A DNA stretch of 64,000 bases from Clostridium tetanomorphum. GTDB lineage: Bacteria > Bacillota > Clostridia > Clostridiales > Clostridiaceae. How positions within the stretch are numbered: position 1 is the stretch's first letter; every line of letters starts with the position of its first letter. This document shows positions 17,102-25,835 of the stretch, piece after piece. The stretch covers positions 115,124-179,123 of the forward strand of contig NZ_JAGGKA010000008.1 of assembly GCF_017873215.1 (NCBI RefSeq), given 5' to 3'. Below the pieces are notes generated by a model. It saw only the letters and a program-made list of their open reading frames with translations, was not told the origin of the DNA and did not search any database. Made by a program: the position numbers and the translations under genes.

Positions 17102-17140
17102 AAAGCACTATTCTTTTCCGGATGGGTGCTTTTTCTTTTT
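17102..17140 (+). terminator. Terminator-like hairpin
   Basis: AAAGCAC (17102-17108) pairs with GTGCTTT (17126-17132), followed by TTTCTTTTT on the plus strand. It could end a transcript carrying the hairpin cluster just upstream. It overlaps the 3' end of the small minus-strand frame. Confidence 0.6.
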
Positions 17141-17269
17141 GCCACTAAGTTCTATATGAATACCAAGAAATTTAACCTTGATAATTAACTTAGAAATAAA
17201 AAGATTATGTTGTAAAACTAATTTAATAATATAAATAGTAACAAAACTTTTTATAGTTAGTTCTAGCAT
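17108..17269 (-). CDS. Small basic membrane-associated protein (53 residues)
   Basis: A minus-strand frame with a strong AAGGGGGTGG site (17278-17287) 8 bases before ATG 17269. The product MLELTIKSFVTIYIIKLVLQ.. is hydrophobic for its first half, then ends in a polar, lysine-rich tail (..ELSGKKKKHPSGKE). The clear ribosome site and the sensible hydrophobic-then-basic layout argue for a real gene despite its size, but I know no named family. It could be a phage-like or toxin-like small protein left in the decayed interval. Confidence 0.45.
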   Translation of the reverse strand: MLELTIKSFVTIYIIKLVLQHNLFISKLIIKVKFLGIHIELSGKKKKHPSGKE

Positions 17270-17314
17270 ATCCAATACCACCCCCTTAGCTATAGTGAGA
17301 TAATTCACCAATAG

Positions 17315-17635
17315 CCCAAGGAGGATAAAATATTCAAAACCGACCTAGCCATCCATCTACGGTCATTAAATTATGAAGGATATAAAAATGTAACTTTAAT
17401 TGATTTAAGTGGTATTCCATTTGATGTATTAAGTATAACGGTATCTTTGATATCAAGAGTTCTGTTTGAGTATGGATATTATATGAAAAGAAGATATGGA
17501 AAAGTCGATACCCCGCTTTTACTTGTTTATGAAGAAGCACATAAATATGCCCCAAAATCTAGCTTAGTAAAATATCGTGCATCATCAAGTAATATTAATT
17601 ACTTGGAAGAATGGAAGAAAGAATGGCTTAAATAA
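17315..17635 (+). pseudogene. Fragment of a HerA-type ATPase
   Basis: The frame opens after TAG 17312 and reads ..KIFKTDLAIHLRSLNYEG.. and then LIDLSGIPFDVLSITVSLIS.., ending with the Walker B segment TPLLLVYEEAHKYAPKSSL and a short tail that no longer follows the family (normally R-ESIERIAKEGRKYG). The visible ~105 residues correspond to the middle of DUF87/HerA helicase-translocases; Walker A and both ends are absent. HerA ATPases pair with NurA nucleases, SIR2 or other effectors in phage defence. No partner survives here. Confidence 0.7.
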
Positions 17636-17650
17636 TTTAATATTAGATTC

Positions 17651-17692
17651 TACGTTATACTCGTTACGGTGAACCTTATCATAAATGGCGTA
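17651..17692. repeat. Repeat family A, copy 3
   Basis: The core GGTGAACCTTATCATAA (17668-17684) shares GTTACGGTGAACC exactly with copy 1. Flanking TACG (17651-17654) and CGTA (17689-17692) can pair. It lies just after the HerA fragment. Confidence 0.55.
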
Positions 17693-17767
17693 AACTTTTA
17701 TTAGTCTTGATGTTACTAGATTATTGGTTGTTAACATAACAAAAAAATTATATTATAAGAAATAAAT

Positions 17768-17820
17768 TTATACTAAAAACATGTTTTCAGTATATACTGT
17801 TTATGCTATTATAGTATAAA
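17768..17820. promoter_or_regulatory. Operator region of the TetR regulator
   Basis: TTTATACTAA (17768-17777) and TATAGTATAA (17811-17820) are opposed half-sites of the palindrome seen complete at 18419-18448, and CAGTATATACTG (17789-17800) between them is itself a perfect palindrome. The position directly before the tetR start suggests autorepression. Confidence 0.6.
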
Positions 17821-17834
17821 GGGTGGTGGAATTT

Positions 17835-18404
17835 GTGAAATTTAATGATGTAAATATTGAACAAAGAATATTAGAAAAAACTACTGACTTGATATTTAGA
17901 AGAGGCATTAAAGGTTGGAATATGGATCAATTATCTCAGGAAGTAGGTTTAGCCAAAAATACATTATATAAGATAATAAGTTCAAAGGAAATTCTCATTG
18001 AGAAGATAGTAATTGAAAACATTAGAAGTGTACAGAAACAAATAGAAAGTGTCATTATTAATGAAAAAAATCATTTGGTTGCATTAGAAAAAGTTGTAGT
18101 CCTATTTCCCATTCTATTGAATAAATATTGTACTAGTTCAATGCAGGAAATATTTATAGAGTATCCAGCTATAGAAAAAAGTGTACGAAGTCATAAAGAT
18201 GAAATAACAAAAAGTGTAATAGACTTCATTGGTAAATGCATTGAAGAAGGAATAATAAGGAGCGATATAACCAAAGAGTTTATGTTTGAAATGCTTCAAG
18301 CTTTAGTATTATATTTTATAAAAAGTGGTACAAAAGGTGAGGATATAACAAAAAAATTATCAGTTGCCTTTAATTGTCTCATGGATGGAGTAAGAAAAAT
18401 ATAA
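17835..18404 (+). CDS. TetR family transcriptional regulator
   Basis: About 189 residues. The N-terminal helix-turn-helix is typical: EQRILEKTTDLIFRRGIKGWNMDQLSQEVGLAKNTLYKIISSKEILIEK. The remainder is helical, as in TetR ligand domains. The start is uncertain: GTG 17823 and GTG 17835 are both in frame; 17835 is placed better relative to GGGTGGTGG. Matching palindromes before this gene and before the next suggest it represses both. Confidence 0.85.
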   Translation: MKFNDVNIEQRILEKTTDLIFRRGIKGWNMDQLSQEVGLAKNTLYKIISSKEILIEKIVIENIRSVQKQIESVIINEKNHLVALEKVVVLFPILLNKYCTSSMQEIFIEYPAIEKSVRSHKDEITKSVIDFIGKCIEEGIIRSDITKEFMFEMLQALVLYFIKSGTKGEDITKKLSVAFNCLMDGVRKI

Positions 18405-18418
18405 ATTTTTTAAATATA

Positions 18419-18448
18419 TTTATACTAAGTGGACTATATTAGTATAAA
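18419..18448. promoter_or_regulatory. Perfect TetR-type operator palindrome
   Basis: TTTATACTAA (18419-18428) and TTAGTATAAA (18439-18448) form a perfect 10-bp inverted repeat with a 10-base spacer, directly upstream of the gene at 18485. The same half-site lies before tetR. Confidence 0.7.
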
Positions 18449-18484
18449 TAATTTTAATGTATATAAAGATGGAGGATGATTGTA

Positions 18485-18976
18485 GTGTTATATACCAATC
18501 CTATTTATGGTTTTATAAGAAATTTATTATTGTTTATTACAGGAAGAGTTAATTATTCAAAAGAAGACATTGGCAAGAATATTACAATGGAGGATGGGAA
18601 AGTTTATACAGTTTTTAGAAGAGTCATAATTAAACATTTCTTTAATAAAAATAGAAAACCTGAAGGATTATTTATTATTAGGTTTAAGCCAGATGGAGTA
18701 ACTATTGAAGAAAATATTAGATTCTCAAGAAAAGCTATGATGGTTTTTCAGGGATTTAAAGGCTTTAGGACTAAGTATTGGACTGTAGATTATAATACAG
18801 GAGAGTGTCAGGGGATCTATGAATGGGATTCTTATAAAGACGCTGTTAGGTATTCAAAATCAATTGCTGTAAAAGTAATGACAAATAGATCAGAAAATGG
18901 TTCTGTTTCTTTTAAAGTATTAGAAAATACAGAAGCTAATAGAAATTTTAAGATAAGGGATAAAAATTCCTTCTGA
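18485..18976 (+). CDS. YdhR/antibiotic-monooxygenase-like protein
   Basis: I place the start at GTG 18485, 9 bases after GGAGG; ATG 18476 directly abuts that site. The product is about 163 residues. An N-terminal hydrophobic segment (PIYGFIRNLLLFITG) precedes a ferredoxin-like domain: EGLFIIRFKPDGVTIEENIRFSRKAM..., FKGFRTKYWTVDYNTGECQGIYEWDS, YSKSIAVKVMTNRS. This pattern resembles YdhR-type small monooxygenases. The function is not known, but the shared operator with tetR suggests an inducible detoxification role. The stop codon is part of repeat family B copy 2. Confidence 0.65.
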   Translation: MLYTNPIYGFIRNLLLFITGRVNYSKEDIGKNITMEDGKVYTVFRRVIIKHFFNKNRKPEGLFIIRFKPDGVTIEENIRFSRKAMMVFQGFKGFRTKYWTVDYNTGECQGIYEWDSYKDAVRYSKSIAVKVMTNRSENGSVSFKVLENTEANRNFKIRDKNSF

Positions 18977-18995
18977 AGTTAAGAATTCTGTTTAT
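18973..18995. repeat. Repeat family B, copy 2 (right half only)
   Basis: CTGAAGTTAAGAATTCTGTTTAT matches the right end of copy 1 at 21 of 23 positions. The left arm is absent. The TGA of the preceding gene lies inside it, so the element may have set that gene's C-terminus. Confidence 0.55.
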
Positions 18996-19014
18996 TAGTG
19001 ATAAGATTGGGGAA

Positions 19015-19902
19015 ATGAAAATGAAGGTAAGTTCAAGAGAGATAAGAATTTCCATATTATATTTTGCTAATGCATTAATGATGAGTTTAGGAGTATTTTT
19101 AGTGACAAAATGTAATTTGATAAATTGGGATAGTAAGGTTGATCACGGAAAAATAGGAATTGTTGTTTGTGCAACCATTATGATGCTTTCAGTAATTCCA
19201 CTCCTTATAATATCAATTTATCATATTAGGAAGGCTTTTAAATATAAGAAGATATACTATAATGAGGAAGTTTATATTGAATGGAAGTATGAAAAAAGTG
19301 AATGGAGAGAGCTTGTCATCAAAAATTTTAAAATTAATATTTTTAATGATTTGAAGGGTCATTTAAAGGCCATGACAATAGTTTTAATAATAACAATTAT
19401 GGCATTAGAACTACATAATATTATAAATTTAAGAGGTACTGAAAAAATAGTTCCATATATAGTGATTTGTATGGTAGTGATAGTAGTAGTATTTTTAATA
19501 GATGTTTTAAAAGAAATTATAAGTTTAATAGATCATTTAATATTTACAAACTGTACTATTACCATTACTAAAGGAATGGCTATAGCTAATGAACAAGTTT
19601 ATAGATTCAATATACAGTGTGAAAGTGAATTGGAAAATAAACAGATAAGGGATAAAAATATTGAAATAACTTATGCAGTGCCAAGTAAAACATCAAGAAA
19701 AATTGATAATATAAGGGCTTTAGAATATAAGGATTTAAAAAAATTAATAATTCCAATACCAAAAAATAAATATGAAGAGGCAGAAAAGTATATAGACGCA
19801 CCTTATCCTATATATAATTATTTGAGAGATAAAAAAGAGAGAAAAAATAAAAAGAAAAGAAAATCATCCAAAGTTAGTACTAGTAAAAATAATCATGTTT
19901 GA
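19015..19902 (+). CDS. Membrane protein of unknown function
   Basis: A 295-residue protein I do not recognise. Hydrophobic segments near residues 10-32, 45-68, 113-131 and 142-165 suggest four membrane helices in two pairs, separated by a soluble loop with an EVYIEWKYEKSEWRELV strand-like stretch. The C-terminal 130 residues are soluble and end in a very basic tail (KKERKNKKKRKSSKVS). ATG 19015 follows TTGGGGA. It is close after the YdhR-like gene and may be co-transcribed, so it could belong to the TetR-controlled unit. Confidence 0.6.
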   Translation: MKMKVSSREIRISILYFANALMMSLGVFLVTKCNLINWDSKVDHGKIGIVVCATIMMLSVIPLLIISIYHIRKAFKYKKIYYNEEVYIEWKYEKSEWRELVIKNFKINIFNDLKGHLKAMTIVLIITIMALELHNIINLRGTEKIVPYIVICMVVIVVVFLIDVLKEIISLIDHLIFTNCTITITKGMAIANEQVYRFNIQCESELENKQIRDKNIEITYAVPSKTSRKIDNIRALEYKDLKKLIIPIPKNKYEEAEKYIDAPYPIYNYLRDKKERKNKKKRKSSKVSTSKNNHV

Positions 19903-20017
19903 AATTGTACTTTAAAATTATGTCAAATGGAGGAGAACCAAATCCAGATGATGGAGGCGATTTTCCTTCTTCTTTTGTTTTTAGAAGAAGATTTAGAATA
20001 AATTCTTTTATAGAGTG

Positions 20018-20051
20018 TTGACTCTAACACCACGTTATAGTGTAGTATAAA
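20018..20051 (+). promoter_or_regulatory. MerR-type promoter/operator
   Basis: TTGACT (20018-20023) and TAGTAT (20043-20048) are separated by 19 bases, the over-long spacing typical of MerR-controlled promoters. The spacer carries CTCTAAC (20022-20028) and GTTATAG (20034-20040), an inverted repeat with one mismatch. This suggests autoregulation of the MerR gene at 20143. Confidence 0.55.
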
Positions 20052-20142
20052 AATAGAGCTTAAAGATATTATCAAGTGATTCTTAGCCGGCAGATTATTA
20101 AATAATATTGTAAGCTCTAAAATCAAACTTTGAGGTGTAGTA

Positions 20143-21300
20143 ATGAGAACAGTAAAACAAGTTTCGGATTTGACAGGAATAAGTGTGCGCGCACTACATT
20201 ATTACGATGAAATAGGATTATTAAAACCAAGTGAGGTTACAGAGGCAGGATATAGACTTTATGACGATGAAGATCTTAAAACCTTACAACAGATTTTATT
20301 TTTTAAGGAACTTGATATACCTTTAAAAGATGTTAAAGAGATAATGTCCAGTCCATACTTTGATAAAATGGAAGCTCTAAAAAACCAAAAAAAGTTGCTT
20401 ATGTTAAAACGCAAAAGATTGGATGGTTTAATAAAGCTTATAAATAAAACATTAAAAGGAGAAAGTACAATGAATTTTAAAGAATTTGATATGAGCGAAT
20501 ATTATAATGTATTGGAAGAATTTAAACAAGAACACGAAGATAAGGTAGTTAGAATTTATGGTAGTGTAGATAAATATAATGAATTTATTGAAAAATGTAA
20601 ATCTAAGGAAGATGAAATTGCTAAAATGGCTATAAAGCAATATGGAAGTATTGAGAAGTATGCTAAAGCTGTAAAGAAAAATCTTAATAGCGATATGATA
20701 AATTTATCAGAACAATATGATAAGTTTAAAAAGGATTTTCTTAACGATAAGCATCCTAAATTAAAAGAATTATATAAAAAGCTTACAACTGACTTAAGTA
20801 AAGATCCTTCTTCAAAGGAGATTCAACAAATTGCTGAAGAAATAATTAATATAGTTAAAAAAGATTATGAAGCTTTCAAAATGGATAATGGAGATGATCA
20901 TTGGTACTACATGGTACAAATTTATTTGGTATATCCTGAATGGATAGAAGCAGTTGATAAGAAATATGGCCAAGGTGCATCTAAATTTATCGGAGAAGCT
21001 CTAAAAAATTGTTCGAAAACTAAGCAGCCTAAAGTAGAAGAACTATATGAAAAGCTTGTATCTGATTTAAGTAAAGATCCTTATTCACAGGAGATTCAAC
21101 AAATTGTTGAAGAAATATCAGATGAAAGTAAAAAAAATCAGGAAGTTTACAAAGTAGATGAGGGAGAAAATTATTGGGGTTACATGGCAGAACTTTATTT
21201 ATCAAATTCTACTTTTATAAAAGTAATTGATAAGAAATATGGCAGTGGTGCATCTAAATTTATTGGAGAAGCTTTAAAATTTTATTCTGATAAAGTATAA
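20143..21300 (+). CDS. TipA-like MerR regulator with duplicated TipAS segment
   Basis: The 385-residue protein has a MerR DNA-binding domain (residues 1-70: VKQVSDLTGISVRALHYYDEIGLLKPSE), a coiled-coil dimerisation helix (75-105) and a TipAS-type ligand domain starting near 110. The ligand domain is longer than usual because an ~86-residue part occurs twice, at 205-290 and 296-381 (both with LSKDP.S.EIQQI.EEI and KKYG.GASKFIGEALK). TipAS domains bind thiopeptides and other drugs. An internal AAGGAG (20456-20461) lies 8 bases before an in-frame ATG (20470, Met110), exactly where TipAS would begin, so a short ligand-only form may also be made, as for Streptomyces TipAL/TipAS. Confidence 0.85.
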   Translation: MRTVKQVSDLTGISVRALHYYDEIGLLKPSEVTEAGYRLYDDEDLKTLQQILFFKELDIPLKDVKEIMSSPYFDKMEALKNQKKLLMLKRKRLDGLIKLINKTLKGESTMNFKEFDMSEYYNVLEEFKQEHEDKVVRIYGSVDKYNEFIEKCKSKEDEIAKMAIKQYGSIEKYAKAVKKNLNSDMINLSEQYDKFKKDFLNDKHPKLKELYKKLTTDLSKDPSSKEIQQIAEEIINIVKKDYEAFKMDNGDDHWYYMVQIYLVYPEWIEAVDKKYGQGASKFIGEALKNCSKTKQPKVEELYEKLVSDLSKDPYSQEIQQIVEEISDESKKNQEVYKVDEGENYWGYMAELYLSNSTFIKVIDKKYGSGASKFIGEALKFYSDKV

Positions 21301-21338
21301 CGACTTCTAAAAAGTAAAACCCCTAAGAAGTCTGTTAA

Positions 21339-21388
21339 TAAGCTTCAGTGGGAGTAAAACTCCTTCTGAAGCTTAGAAATCTGTTTAT
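21339..21388. repeat. Repeat family B, copy 3; convergent-gene hairpin
   Basis: TAAGCTTCAG (21339-21348) and CTGAAGCTTA (21366-21375) form a perfect 10-bp stem, with GGAGT/ACTCC (21351-21363) as an inner stem, followed by GAAATCTGTTTAT, the family B tail. It lies between two convergent genes and may work as a two-way terminator. Confidence 0.65.
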
Positions 21389-21393
21389 ATAAC

Positions 21394-22719
21394 TTAAATC
21401 AAATGGTCTAAGCCATTAACTGTGGTTTGTTCATTCTCATTAATAGGAATAACTATGCATTTTTGACCATCAATTATCTGAGATTTTATTTCAGGTATTT
21501 TTTCAGGCTTTACTTGAAGTATAACGTCATAGTCAGAAGTGATTTTGTTATCTTCTGAATTTGTATCCTCAGCTTCTTCTAAGACCACATTATCATCATT
21601 AATTTCTGTAGACAGGTCAGCTTCATTATCTATAGCCCCCTCTTGTTTAACTTGCTCAAGTCTAGCTTGAAGCATTTCTACTTTTTTTTCAAGCTGTTCT
21701 TCCTTTTTTCTTTGAGCATTTGCTTTAAGTACTTTTGAGTCAATTAAATTCTCTGCTAAAGGCAAGTCTTCACCAAAGTTTTCTACATAAGATTTTTCAA
21801 TTTTAGTGGTAGCTTCTTCAGGAACTCCGCTTTCTATTAAAAGATTTTGTATATCCTTTTGTGTTAAGGTTATAGGTTCAGCATCTGTATCATCATATAT
21901 TTCATTGTGTTCATCTATCATATTATTTAGGTTTTCTTGTATTTCCATAAAAGTTTTTTCAGCTTTTTTTTCATCAGCGTCAATATAATCTTTAATAATT
22001 GTTTGGAAGGTTTCTTTTTGGATAGTGGCAGTTTGTCTTGAAGAACAACCTAGAGCCTCTTCCATCAGTTCAGGATGTGGATCTTTTGCATTTTTAGTGT
22101 AGTACATAATAGAGTTAACATCTGAACTACGGTTAATAAAAGCAGGAAACACAAAGCCAAGGGTTGGAGCATTCACAACCCAATCTCTAATACGTGCCTT
22201 TATCTTCTTTTCTTCTTCAAAGTATCTAAGTCCAGGATCTGAAAGTGAAACGGGACATATTGCACATAGAATATACTCATATACTTCCTCAGATTCATCT
22301 ATTTTAGCAGTATCAGTAGTTTTGGTAATAACATCGTAAGCATCATGAAAAACTAGTATTAAAAAATTACCAGTATAATCATAGCAATCTATAATGGAGT
22401 TATAAAAATCCTGAAGTAGAGCATCATCCTTTAATTGGCTTTTTTTAAGCTTAATAAGAGAAATCTGTTTTTCATTTTCAAGATTTTCATCAAGTGGAAA
22501 GTTAAGCTCTAAAATATTATTGCCAATAGTTCCAGATAGGACTTTTTTAGCAATTTCTAAATACTTAAAGTACTCATCCTCCTCTAAATTTAAAAAGGTT
22601 TCTCTAAAATTTAAAATAATATTTTTTTCACTATTAACATAGCAACCACACAATTTAGTGAAGGTGCACTGTTCTTTTTTTAAACGTTTTTTTAACTCAA
22701 GTATATCTTTCTTTTTCAT
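21394..22719 (-). CDS. DUF4317 family protein
   Basis: A 441-residue soluble protein. The N-terminus MKKKDILELKKRLKKEQCTFTKLCGCYV is characteristic of DUF4317, a Firmicute family of unknown function. Other family-like blocks are VVNAPTLGFVFPAF and TKNAKDPHPELMEEALG. The last third is acidic with a coiled-coil region (AQRKKEEQLEKKVEMLQARLEQ), then a low-complexity acidic stretch. ATG 22719 is preceded on its strand by GGAGGGA. It stands alone, convergent with the MerR gene and divergent from the HEAT-repeat gene. Confidence 0.8.
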   Translation of the reverse strand: MKKKDILELKKRLKKEQCTFTKLCGCYVNSEKNIILNFRETFLNLEEDEYFKYLEIAKKVLSGTIGNNILELNFPLDENLENEKQISLIKLKKSQLKDDALLQDFYNSIIDCYDYTGNFLILVFHDAYDVITKTTDTAKIDESEEVYEYILCAICPVSLSDPGLRYFEEEKKIKARIRDWVVNAPTLGFVFPAFINRSSDVNSIMYYTKNAKDPHPELMEEALGCSSRQTATIQKETFQTIIKDYIDADEKKAEKTFMEIQENLNNMIDEHNEIYDDTDAEPITLTQKDIQNLLIESGVPEEATTKIEKSYVENFGEDLPLAENLIDSKVLKANAQRKKEEQLEKKVEMLQARLEQVKQEGAIDNEADLSTEINDDNVVLEEAEDTNSEDNKITSDYDVILQVKPEKIPEIKSQIIDGQKCIVIPINENEQTTVNGLDHLI

Positions 22720-22950
22720 ATATAAATCCCTCCATTCATTAAGTATAGTATTTTTTTAATGTTAATAAAAGATTTTATTAGGTAAATTTAGTAACTATAT
22801 TGGCTCATTTTCTTTTATGAAAACAGTTAAAGGAAATTGCAAAGTTTTTGTCTTTAAATAAATTATATAACAAATTAAAATGTATATTAAATGCTACGAT
22901 ATTCTAAAGTAATAATGAAAACTCAGTATGTAGACAATGGAGGATAACTT

Positions 22951-25782
22951 ATGATTTTTAGTAAAGATATTATGAATAAAAAGAATTTGCTTAAAGAATT
23001 AGATTCATTAGCATATTCAGACAGAGCAAATAAAATGGCTTTATTAGGTCGTGATAACAATGGATCCAAGCAGTATTCAAAATTACTTTCTTCATTATTA
23101 GAAGATGGTGCATATGAAGCAAGTCTTGCGTTAATTGGTGCTAGTGTAACAAAAGATTTGAGTATTACTTTGGCAGCATTAAAACATCCTGCATATAGTG
23201 TTAGAAATAAGGCAGTAGGGCTTTTAGCAAAATTAGCTTCAGATAGTGATATTGAAGGTGAGATAATAAATTTATCTTATGATTGTCGCCGAAAATTACT
23301 ACATAATATTTCAATTATAAATCGCCAAAGTGCAGCAGATAAATTATTACCTTTTGTATATTCTAAATGGGGAGCAAAAGAAGCAGCTATTTTATTACCA
23401 GCATGTTCTAAAGAAACTGTTGAGGAGTGGATTATAAAGATTGGATATGCAATAACAAATTGGTGCAAATTAGTAGCTCATCATTCTGATATAGTGTTAG
23501 AGTATTTTAAGACAACTTTAGAGAAAGCAACCGTTGGAAAAAGAATTTATGTTTGGTATAGATTTTCATCTGCAATGGAAACTTTGTGCATGTCAAATGC
23601 AGATTTTATATTGGATTGTGCAATAAACTTAGGGCCAATGAATGTAATATATTTAGTGTTAAAAAAGCAACTTGGCACTTTAGTCCGTATAAATCCTAAC
23701 AAGGCTTATATGTTACTTGTAGGAAATGAATCAAGAAAGGAACTTATTTCATATGGAGTGCCAGAGGGCATTTTGAAAAGAAAAAATTATCTATCAAAAG
23801 ACCAATGGATTGGATTAGCGAAATTGCTAGCGGATAGTCCTTTTCATATAGCAAAATTACTTCATCATATGGCACCTTCAAATAGGGAAGAGATTTTTGA
23901 AGCTGTGTATGAAGAAGATAAACGTAAGGAAAGAATTTTTCCAGAATTCCTATTGTATCAGTTGCCAAATAAATTACGTGATAAGGAAGCTTATAGAATG
24001 CTTGGGCTTCGTGGAATTTATGATAACAAAGAAAAGAAGATTATGATTACTGCATGTCGTCATATTGATAATTCAAGGGAAATGCTTCAAAAAGCAGCAC
24101 AAGCATCAAGTGCAGATGAGCGCGGAAGGGCACTTGTGGAGCTTATTAAGAGTACTGCATTATCAAGACATGGCGTTCATGACACACTAGTGTTTTTAAG
24201 CCGTATTAAAAATGATCAAGACCCTGTGCGAAATGCAGTGATTAAAGAGCTTTCAAATTGTCCACCATCTATTTTTACAGATGAGAATACAAAAGAACTC
24301 ACTTTACTTATTGATAGTGTCAATGAGGCTAGAGATACTTCATATGGCACACTGTATGCAACACAAAGATTAGCTTTTAATATTATGCGATATAATATAT
24401 CAAATCCTGAAAGCGAGATTTTTAAATTTTCTATAAGCACAATTATAAAGCTAGCAAAGAAAACAGGAGAACTTGCATTACCATCACTTGAAAAAAATTT
24501 ACCAAGAGGTGCGGAAAAGATATTGTTTGAAGAGCTTTACCCATTAATTGTTGAGGCAAATAAAAGAGAAAATTACAACTTTACAATTGATATAGCAGAT
24601 TCATTAGGAAAAAGAGGCTATAATATAATAAAACTTCAAAATTTATTAAAAGAGGTCATAACTGCTAAACCAGATGGTATAGCAATACAAGCAGTAAGAT
24701 ATTGGCTTGCAGGTAAAAAAACACGTGATGAAAGAGTTAAGGAGTTACTAGCTTTGGATAAATCCTTTATTACAATAGAAGAAGTGTTTTTACATTTACA
24801 CTACACACGTCAAGAATGGTTAGATCCATTTATTTCTGGTAATGTTATCAAAGGTAGATTTCTAACTGGTAAAACAATTTATGTTGTGCCAGCTGATAAT
24901 GGATTTAATAGGTGGTTGCCACGTCAGCAAAATTCTTTAGGGATTATGTTAGAAAAAATTGCCTCTGATTCAAAACGCAGTCTTTGGGAACGTTCAAGAG
25001 CTATAAGAATACTTGCAGGGATGCCTGATTTCTCTTCAAGCAAAGTGGAAGAGTTTTTAAAGTATAAAGAAGTAGCTATAGTGGAAGCTGCACTTCATGC
25101 ATTATCACTTACTCAAGAGCCTGAAGCTGCACTTTCAATTCTTTTGGAGAATTTGGATGGAGACAGAGCACGTGTAGCAATGTATTCTATACCTAGATGT
25201 GTTCGTAAGGTGAATCCAAATCTTTTAGCTTCAATGCTTAAGGAGCTTTTAAAACGAGACAAGCTTAAAATTACTGTTAGAAAAGAGGCTATTAGGTTAT
25301 TGGGTGCTTATAGAACCAGTGATAGCATTTTACTACTTATAAATGAATTTGAAAAAGCAAATTTGCATAAAGATGTACTAATTGCAATAGGACATGCAGC
25401 CAAGGAATTTTTAGATGATGAACGTGGGTGGAATATTTTAAATACTATGGCTTGCTCATCCAAAAGTGATGTTGTAAAAAGTTTATTATACCAAGCTCCA
25501 GATGAACTTCCAGAAGAATATAGAGGTTTATATTTACAATTAATAATTAAGATTGCAAATCATATAGATGCAGAAGTTGGACGAGAAGCTTTTAATTGCA
25601 TGAGGCGTTGGACAAATGCAAATGAAAAAATAATCGCGGAAGCCACATCAAAGGCTATTACTGATGTTGAAGATAGCACTAGGTGGAATGCTGCCATGAA
25701 TACTTTAGTAAAAACATGCCGTGATGGTAAGGTCAATGAATTTGTCATAGGTGTTTTTAAGGATTTATCTAGCGTACAATAG
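22951..25782 (+). CDS. Very large HEAT-repeat protein, C-terminus probably frameshifted
   Basis: 943 residues with ATG 22951 after TGGAGGA. The chain is helical with HEAT/PBS-like repeats, e.g. [100 protein letters not shown]. Enzyme motifs are not visible; it is likely a scaffold or peptide-binding protein in the cytosol. At the 3' end the frame stops at TAG 25782, but another frame is open across that point and continues as [17 protein letters not shown] into the next listed frame (25836), suggesting one original gene of about 1,115 codons. Confidence 0.7.
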   Translation: MIFSKDIMNKKNLLKELDSLAYSDRANKMALLGRDNNGSKQYSKLLSSLLEDGAYEASLALIGASVTKDLSITLAALKHPAYSVRNKAVGLLAKLASDSDIEGEIINLSYDCRRKLLHNISIINRQSAADKLLPFVYSKWGAKEAAILLPACSKETVEEWIIKIGYAITNWCKLVAHHSDIVLEYFKTTLEKATVGKRIYVWYRFSSAMETLCMSNADFILDCAINLGPMNVIYLVLKKQLGTLVRINPNKAYMLLVGNESRKELISYGVPEGILKRKNYLSKDQWIGLAKLLADSPFHIAKLLHHMAPSNREEIFEAVYEEDKRKERIFPEFLLYQLPNKLRDKEAYRMLGLRGIYDNKEKKIMITACRHIDNSREMLQKAAQASSADERGRALVELIKSTALSRHGVHDTLVFLSRIKNDQDPVRNAVIKELSNCPPSIFTDENTKELTLLIDSVNEARDTSYGTLYATQRLAFNIMRYNISNPESEIFKFSISTIIKLAKKTGELALPSLEKNLPRGAEKILFEELYPLIVEANKRENYNFTIDIADSLGKRGYNIIKLQNLLKEVITAKPDGIAIQAVRYWLAGKKTRDERVKELLALDKSFITIEEVFLHLHYTRQEWLDPFISGNVIKGRFLTGKTIYVVPADNGFNRWLPRQQNSLGIMLEKIASDSKRSLWERSRAIRILAGMPDFSSSKVEEFLKYKEVAIVEAALHALSLTQEPEAALSILLENLDGDRARVAMYSIPRCVRKVNPNLLASMLKELLKRDKLKITVRKEAIRLLGAYRTSDSILLLINEFEKANLHKDVLIAIGHAAKEFLDDERGWNILNTMACSSKSDVVKSLLYQAPDELPEEYRGLYLQLIIKIANHIDAEVGREAFNCMRRWTNANEKIIAEATSKAITDVEDSTRWNAAMNTLVKTCRDGKVNEFVIGVFKDLSSVQ

Positions 25783-25835
25783 TCCATAAGTGGAATGCCA
25801 ATAACCAAAGAGATTTACCTCATAGGCAGCGTTTA

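Larger units (their letters stand above)
16372..17107. other. Gene-poor decayed interval with repeats and hairpins
   Basis: These 736 bases hold, in order, a copy of repeat family C, a copy of repeat family A, a 65-codon remnant and a cluster of strong hairpins, each listed separately. No intact gene is evident. Together with the HerA-like fragment that follows, the interval looks like the residue of a lost accessory or defence locus. Confidence 0.6.

Noticed and set aside
17334..17555. Minus-strand frame opposite the HerA fragment
   Set aside because: The plus strand has clear HerA similarity; the minus frame lacks a ribosome site.
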